The position numbers and the translations under genes were made by a program. DNA of 64,000 bases from Myxococcales bacterium. Its GTDB lineage: Bacteria; Myxococcota_A; Polyangia; Polyangiales; Houyiibacteriaceae. Positions 60,246-64,000 of the stretch are shown here, piece after piece (position 1 is the first letter of the stretch; every line of letters starts with the position of its first letter). The notes beneath the pieces were generated by a model. The model worked only from the letters and a program-made list of their open reading frames with translations. It was not told the DNA's origin and did not search any database. The stretch lies in assembly GCA_029863605.1 (NCBI GenBank), contig JAOTVB010000007.1, forward strand, positions 62,001 through 126,000, read 5' to 3'.

Positions 60246-60767
60246 CTACTCACCCTCACTCGGCTGGGCGATCTTTCCCATCAAGGGCCGCTCGGGCGAG
60301 ATCTCGATTTCGCCCATGATGACCTCGTCTGGGTGTCGCGGATCGTCGTCGTCTGTAGTGCCGGTGTCCCAAGCGGGATCGATGCGCGGTGTGCCCATGA
60401 GCGGTTCTCCCATTCGCAACGGCCCGTCCTCAGCGGGGCCGCACGCGGAGAGCTTCGTGACCCCCGCCGTGACGCCTGCGATGACCACTACGGCGCGGCC
60501 TCCTGTCCGAAGAAACGACCGCTTTCGGCCCACTGGGCAGTCTGAAGTGAGCACGGTGCCGTCGCGCCGCTGGTAGAAGCGGATGCATGGGTGCCCTTCC
60601 CGCTCTGCAACGACACGTCGCGCCTCGGTTTCCGTCATCGCGGATAGGTTGTAGACGTTGCGATTACACTCCCGACAGAACCGCACTCGGTCGTCGCCGT
60701 CCATGGCCTCCCACAGCGCCTTACAAGGGCTCGCAATACGAAGCTGAAACTTGGAATCTGTTGGCAT
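60246..60767 (-). CDS. Cys-rich protein of unknown function with a membrane segment
   Basis: From ATG 60765-60767 the product begins MPTDSKFQLRIASPCKALWE, then RVRFCRECNRNVYNLSAMT, then CIRFYQRRDGTVLTSDCPVG. A hydrophobic segment (VVVIAGVTAGVTKLSACG) and an acidic tail follow. Cysteines in FCREC look like a zinc or disulfide site. I recall similar CRxC-VYNLSAM proteins in myxobacteria and planctomycetes but no function. The upstream gap of about 220 bases holds nothing I can assign. Confidence 0.65.
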   Translation of the reverse strand: MPTDSKFQLRIASPCKALWEAMDGDDRVRFCRECNRNVYNLSAMTETEARRVVAEREGHPCIRFYQRRDGTVLTSDCPVGRKRSFLRTGGRAVVVIAGVTAGVTKLSACGPAEDGPLRMGEPLMGTPRIDPAWDTGTTDDDDPRHPDEVIMGEIEISPERPLMGKIAQPSEGE

Positions 60768-60988
60768 ATTGGTTCCGACGCGTGACGCGCCAAAACGATC
60801 TAGGGCATCCGCCGGCTCACCCCCTGAATGGTGTCCTAAGAAGAGGAGGACCACCGCAATCCTCGTTTTCTCTTCGCGAAATTATCTTCCAGGACGTTGC
60901 GCATATTCTACGCGCTCTTCCTCACTTTAAGACCAAATTTGCGTGTTGACATGAGGCATCCAGGTGCAGCACAACGAACACGAGGGCG

Positions 60989-62569
60989 GTGCAAAACGCA
61001 AACACGAGCACGGAGCCTGCAACCGGGGTGTCATTCCCGGAGTCGACCGAGGGAAAGCGCAGCTCGACCGATGCCGGGAAGCAGATCCTCGCAGAGGCGG
61101 TGAGGCGCATCGACGCGCAAGCCGCTGAGGCTCTCCTTGCCGAGCGGAACTGGCGGCAACGCTATCCGGCGCACCTGGTTCACCAAGAGAAGCTCGCAGC
61201 GCGTGAAGCTGCGGCGGCGACCAACATCGCAGCAGACGGGCTCAAAGCAGTTCACAACAACTTCGAGTTCGCACGCGACGACATGGTTCTGCCCCTCGGG
61301 CAGGCTATGGATGAGCTCGCGGAACCGCGCCTCAGGACGGCAATGGTTCGCGGCAAGTTGCAGTTCGCCGGGCCACGCCTGCAAATCCCGTATCGAGGTG
61401 AACGCCTCTCGGGAGACAAGCTCTTGCGGCAACTCGACCAGTGGTCCCATCGTGGCATCATTGAGCCCTCCCATGCCGAGGCGATCCGTACGGTCATGCG
61501 CAACACGGAGTGGCTGGATCTTTCGGAGCGGACCTTCATATTGCTCGGTGCCGCCGCCGAAATTGGGCCACTCGCTTTTCTCGCCGCCCATCGCGCGAAC
61601 ATCGTCGCCGCGGATGTCGGCCGGCCACAGGTGTGGGCTCGCGTCCTCGAGCTTGTTGCGCGATCGCCGTGTGTCCTGCACGTCCCCGTGCGAGAGCCCT
61701 GTCGAACGGAGATTTCGGATAATGAGCTTGCGCAGCGCGCGGGTGCTGACCTCTTGCGGGAGACGCCCGAGCTCGGGGCATGGCTCGAGAGCTTTGAGAA
61801 CCCGGCGGCTGTGGGCTGTTACGCCTACCTGGATGGCAAGGATCACGTGCGCGTATCGGTTGCCATGGATGCGCTCGTGCAGCGGCTCCACGCGAAAGGC
61901 TCACGGGCAGCTTTCGCCTACTTGGCCAGCGCAACGGATGCTTTTGCAGTGCCCGAAGAGGCTGCCCGCTGCGCCCATGAGCGGTACGGCGGCCGGGGCC
62001 TCCTCGGACTTTGGCAGTCGCCGGTCCGCTGGATGACGCGCGAGCGCCTGTATGCTCCCAACATTCCTGACTGGGTCACTACAGAAACGGGCCAGCGGTA
62101 CGGGATGTATGATGGGCTCGTCGTTCGACAAGGGCCGAACTACGCGCTGGCGAAACGAATCCAAAAGTGGCGGGCGCTGATGGCGCGGACCACGGGCCAT
62201 CGAGCCTCAGCCAACGTGGCTCCGGCCAGCATGACCGGTTCAGTGATTAGCAACCGCGCGTTCGCAGCGGCTTATGCTGGCGCGCGGCACTACGGGGCGG
62301 AGATTTTCGCGCCGGAAACCACCAATGCGCTGATGGGCGTACTGCTCGTGCATGACCTGTGTTCCGAAAGCTCAGTGGCCAACCCCGACACACCCCTCTC
62401 CAATCCGCTCGAGCTATTCATGAGCGGTGCCAATCATGGTGGGCTCTGGCGCTCACCATTGCAGATTCGCTCGGTGCTCGACGTCGCTGCGGTGCGTGGC
62501 TTGCTGAGCAGACCGAGCGCCTCCCGACAGCGACCGGCATCCTACGGCAGGCTCCAGCGGGCACGGTAG
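60989..62569 (+). CDS. Uncharacterised protein with a Rossmann-like core
   Basis: The 526-residue protein starts at GTG 60989 (a weak GAGGGCG lies just before). A charged helical N-terminus is followed by FILLGAAAEIGPLAFLAAHR (about 183-202) and IVAADVGRPQVWARVLELV, the pattern of a dinucleotide-binding fold. The loop SPVRWMTRERLYAPNIPDW and the final SRPSASRQRP are not familiar. I do not recognise a family. It precedes a fatty acid hydroxylase by 95 bases on the same strand, suggesting a lipid-related task. Confidence 0.65.
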   Translation: MQNANTSTEPATGVSFPESTEGKRSSTDAGKQILAEAVRRIDAQAAEALLAERNWRQRYPAHLVHQEKLAAREAAAATNIAADGLKAVHNNFEFARDDMVLPLGQAMDELAEPRLRTAMVRGKLQFAGPRLQIPYRGERLSGDKLLRQLDQWSHRGIIEPSHAEAIRTVMRNTEWLDLSERTFILLGAAAEIGPLAFLAAHRANIVAADVGRPQVWARVLELVARSPCVLHVPVREPCRTEISDNELAQRAGADLLRETPELGAWLESFENPAAVGCYAYLDGKDHVRVSVAMDALVQRLHAKGSRAAFAYLASATDAFAVPEEAARCAHERYGGRGLLGLWQSPVRWMTRERLYAPNIPDWVTTETGQRYGMYDGLVVRQGPNYALAKRIQKWRALMARTTGHRASANVAPASMTGSVISNRAFAAAYAGARHYGAEIFAPETTNALMGVLLVHDLCSESSVANPDTPLSNPLELFMSGANHGGLWRSPLQIRSVLDVAAVRGLLSRPSASRQRPASYGRLQRAR

Positions 62570-62664
62570 CGTCCCGGAGATGCGCCTCCTTTGCAGATTA
62601 GCGTCCGATCAGTCATCTTGTTGATGACGTGACTGTTTAGTCGCGTTCTTGCCGAGGCAACCAA

Positions 62665-63180
62665 ATGATCGGAATTCCAATAGGTCTTGTCTACTCGAAT
62701 GCATGCGAGTGGTTCATTCATCGCCATGTGCTTCATGGGCAGGGTCGCAAAAAGGGAAGCGCTTGGAGCTTTCATTGGCACGAGCACCATCGGCTAACAC
62801 GTCGTCATGGTTTTCGAGACCCTAACTACGAACGTTCGATGTGGGGCTGGCATGCTCAAGGCAAAGAGGCGTTGGGCGTCACCATGCTTGCTGCCGCCCA
62901 TCTGCCACTCTTGCCAATTGCACCCTTCTTCACTGCAACCGTCTGTTACGGCGCGATCCGGTATCACCGGGCACACAAACGCGCACACCTCGATCCCGAC
63001 TGGGCTCGGGAGCATCTGCCCTGGCATTACGACCACCACATGGGACCGAATCAGGAAGCCAACTGGTGTGTCACGCGACCTTGGTTCGATCACTTGATGG
63101 GCACCCGTGAGCCGTATGCGGGTACGTCACGTGAGGCCCGGGATCGAGCGCGGCACTCCCCGGGCAAGACAGCGTGTTGA
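62665..63180 (+). CDS. Fatty acid hydroxylase-superfamily membrane protein
   Basis: The 171-residue protein carries the iron-binding His boxes of the superfamily: EWFIHRHVLHG, WSFHWHEHHRLTRRHG, IRYHRAHKRAH and PWHYDHHMG, between two or three hydrophobic segments. It would use O2 at a di-iron centre to hydroxylate a lipid; carotenoid hydroxylase (CrtZ-like) is possible but the crt genes are far away. GAGGCA precedes ATG 62665. Confidence 0.82.
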   Translation: MIGIPIGLVYSNACEWFIHRHVLHGQGRKKGSAWSFHWHEHHRLTRRHGFRDPNYERSMWGWHAQGKEALGVTMLAAAHLPLLPIAPFFTATVCYGAIRYHRAHKRAHLDPDWAREHLPWHYDHHMGPNQEANWCVTRPWFDHLMGTREPYAGTSREARDRARHSPGKTAC

Positions 63181-63264
63181 GCCGCCGGTCCTGCCATATG
63201 GCTCGTAGGCCTCGTCTCTGTCCTGATCAGCGACGTAAGCGATGCGAGCACCGTTCGGGCTCCG

Positions 63265-63885
63265 CTACCCTCCTCGAAGATCGCGCGCCTCCTCCTGGGT
63301 ACGTCCGTCCTCCGCACTCATCGAAAGCGACGCACGGTACTTTTCGTTGCCCTTCGACCACTCTTCCTCTGCATCGCTGATTCTCTTGTCCACCACGTTC
63401 TGATGCTTGCGAACCCATTTGGCGCCGTCTTCAAGATCGGGACTGGCTGGTTTGGTGTCGCGGAGCCATTTGGCAGATTCCGCGAAACGCTCGGTGTTGC
63501 GCAAGACAGGCTCTACGATGACTCGCGCCTTGCCGAAACCCATCTTCGGCCGTGTCTCGATGATGTAAGTGCGTCCTGCGGCAAGATCAGCGCGAACTAG
63601 CCCCGCATTCTCTGAGACGATGTACAGGGTGTGTTTGCCAGGCTCGAGCGTGGCCATGACGTGTTGATTGCCCCTTAGCATCGTCAAGAACTTCTTGTTC
63701 TCATCGACGATGTAGAAGTTGATGGCTTTGCCGAGCCTCGAGTCACGGACGAAGACCACAAGGGCCTTGTCTTTCGGTGCGACAAACGATGCAGGCCCCG
63801 AAGGAGTAATGGGTTCACTCGCCGGCGGGTAGACGAATCCCAGCCACAGGACCGCGAACAACGGCAAGAGATACGGTGTCTTCAT
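63265..63885 (-). CDS. Secreted protein with a DUF2846-like domain
   Basis: After a signal peptide (LLPLFAVLWLGFVYPPAS) the product has ALVVFVRDSRLGKAINFYIV, HVMATLEPGKHTLYIVSENA and VRADLAAGRTYIIETRPKMG, in the manner of DUF2846-like beta domains. A helical charged tail follows. It probably faces the periplasm. The start ATG 63885 follows the partial outer-membrane gene by 14 bases, so they may be cotranscribed. Confidence 0.68.
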   Translation of the reverse strand: MKTPYLLPLFAVLWLGFVYPPASEPITPSGPASFVAPKDKALVVFVRDSRLGKAINFYIVDENKKFLTMLRGNQHVMATLEPGKHTLYIVSENAGLVRADLAAGRTYIIETRPKMGFGKARVIVEPVLRNTERFAESAKWLRDTKPASPDLEDGAKWVRKHQNVVDKRISDAEEEWSKGNEKYRASLSMSAEDGRTQEEARDLRGG

Positions 63886-63899
63886 TTGGAGCTCCTCTC

Positions 63900-64000
63900 T
63901 TAGTAGAAAGCCACTGCAACTCCGAATCGCAAAGTCGCCTGGCTCAGGGTTCCGGTCAGCTCTCCGTCAAAGCGGGCCCAACCATAGGAATACCCAACTT
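63900..64000 (-). CDS. C-terminal end of an outer membrane beta-barrel protein (partial)
   Basis: Only the last 32 codons are inside the window. They read YSYGWARFDGELTGTLSQAT then LRFGVAVAFY before a TAA stop, alternating hydrophobic residues and ending in an aromatic residue, as in outer-membrane barrel signals. Nothing more can be said without the upstream part. Confidence 0.5.
   Translation of the reverse strand, partial: VGYSYGWARFDGELTGTLSQATLRFGVAVAFY

Noticed and set aside
1..64000. tRNA, rRNA, CRISPR arrays, insertion sequences and prophage genes
   Set aside because: None was recognised on either strand by reading; a tRNA or covariance-model scan could still find a short RNA in the gaps.

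Overview
The window is GC-rich, densely coded DNA that most resembles a member of the Myxococcota (a deltaproteobacterial myxobacterium, perhaps near the Sandaracinaceae/Polyangiales). The support is indirect. There is a CarH/LitR B12-type photoreceptor repressor, several lipoproteins with Gly/Thr-rich linkers, a DUF2330 protein with a MYXO-CTERM-like tail, a CsgA-like SDR, and many secreted proteins of unknown function. I found no rRNA, tRNA, CRISPR array, insertion sequence or phage gene, so the window reads as chromosomal core plus clade-specific genes.

Region 1 (1-7.6 kb) is an ion and osmotic homeostasis block. A minus-strand operon runs from a CPA2 Na+/K+:H+ antiporter, through a very large membrane AAA ATPase with a periplasmic coiled-coil part, to a MscS channel cut by the window edge. 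Divergent from it are a second MscS channel and a CorA metal channel; corA appears to start at a rare ATA codon.

Region 2 (7.6-28.5 kb) is a light and photo-oxidative stress island. The operon crtL-crtE-crtI-crtB (all with 4-bp ATGA overlaps) makes a cyclic carotenoid from isoprenoid precursors. The divergent gene is a CrtU/CruE-like desaturase/methyltransferase, so the end product may be an aromatic carotenoid. Next come DUF1295 and DUF427 proteins, two tiny membrane proteins, a coupled SulP transporter-CFA synthase-photolyase operon, a DUF2141 protein, a CrtI-like oxidoreductase coupled to a class II CPD photolyase, the CarH repressor, a DUF4397 lipoprotein, an acyltransferase and an SDR. 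Direct repeats of an 11-bp unit, TAGACA-N5, stand in front of crtL/crtU, carH and the DUF4397 gene. This is the layout of CarH operators, and it ties the island into one predicted light-controlled regulon.

Region 3 (28.5-39.5 kb) is mostly envelope genes: a DUF481 outer membrane protein, MscL, a LEA14-like lipoprotein, an M48 protease lipoprotein, two further lipoproteins, a TPR/double cyclic-nucleotide-domain protein, a DUF2330 surface protein, a lone CheR, a thioesterase, an EXPERA membrane protein, a methyltransferase and a DUF899 protein.

Region 4 (39.5-64 kb) is a mix of housekeeping and accessory genes. It has the RNA repair pair rtcB-archease, DNA polymerase X, an isoaspartyl methyltransferase/erythromycin-esterase fusion, nitroreductase, SDR, sulfotransferase, hydrolases, a cation-diffusion-facilitator-like protein, a CBS pair, patatin, two metallo-beta-lactamase-fold proteins, a phosphohexomutase homologue that has lost its catalytic serine and one magnesium ligand, an acyl-CoA dehydrogenase, an unknown Rossmann-like protein next to a fatty acid hydroxylase, and a small secreted protein behind a partial outer membrane barrel. 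No stretch longer than 300 bases lacks a gene; the largest gaps (about 60768-60988 and 32888-33106) showed nothing I could assign.
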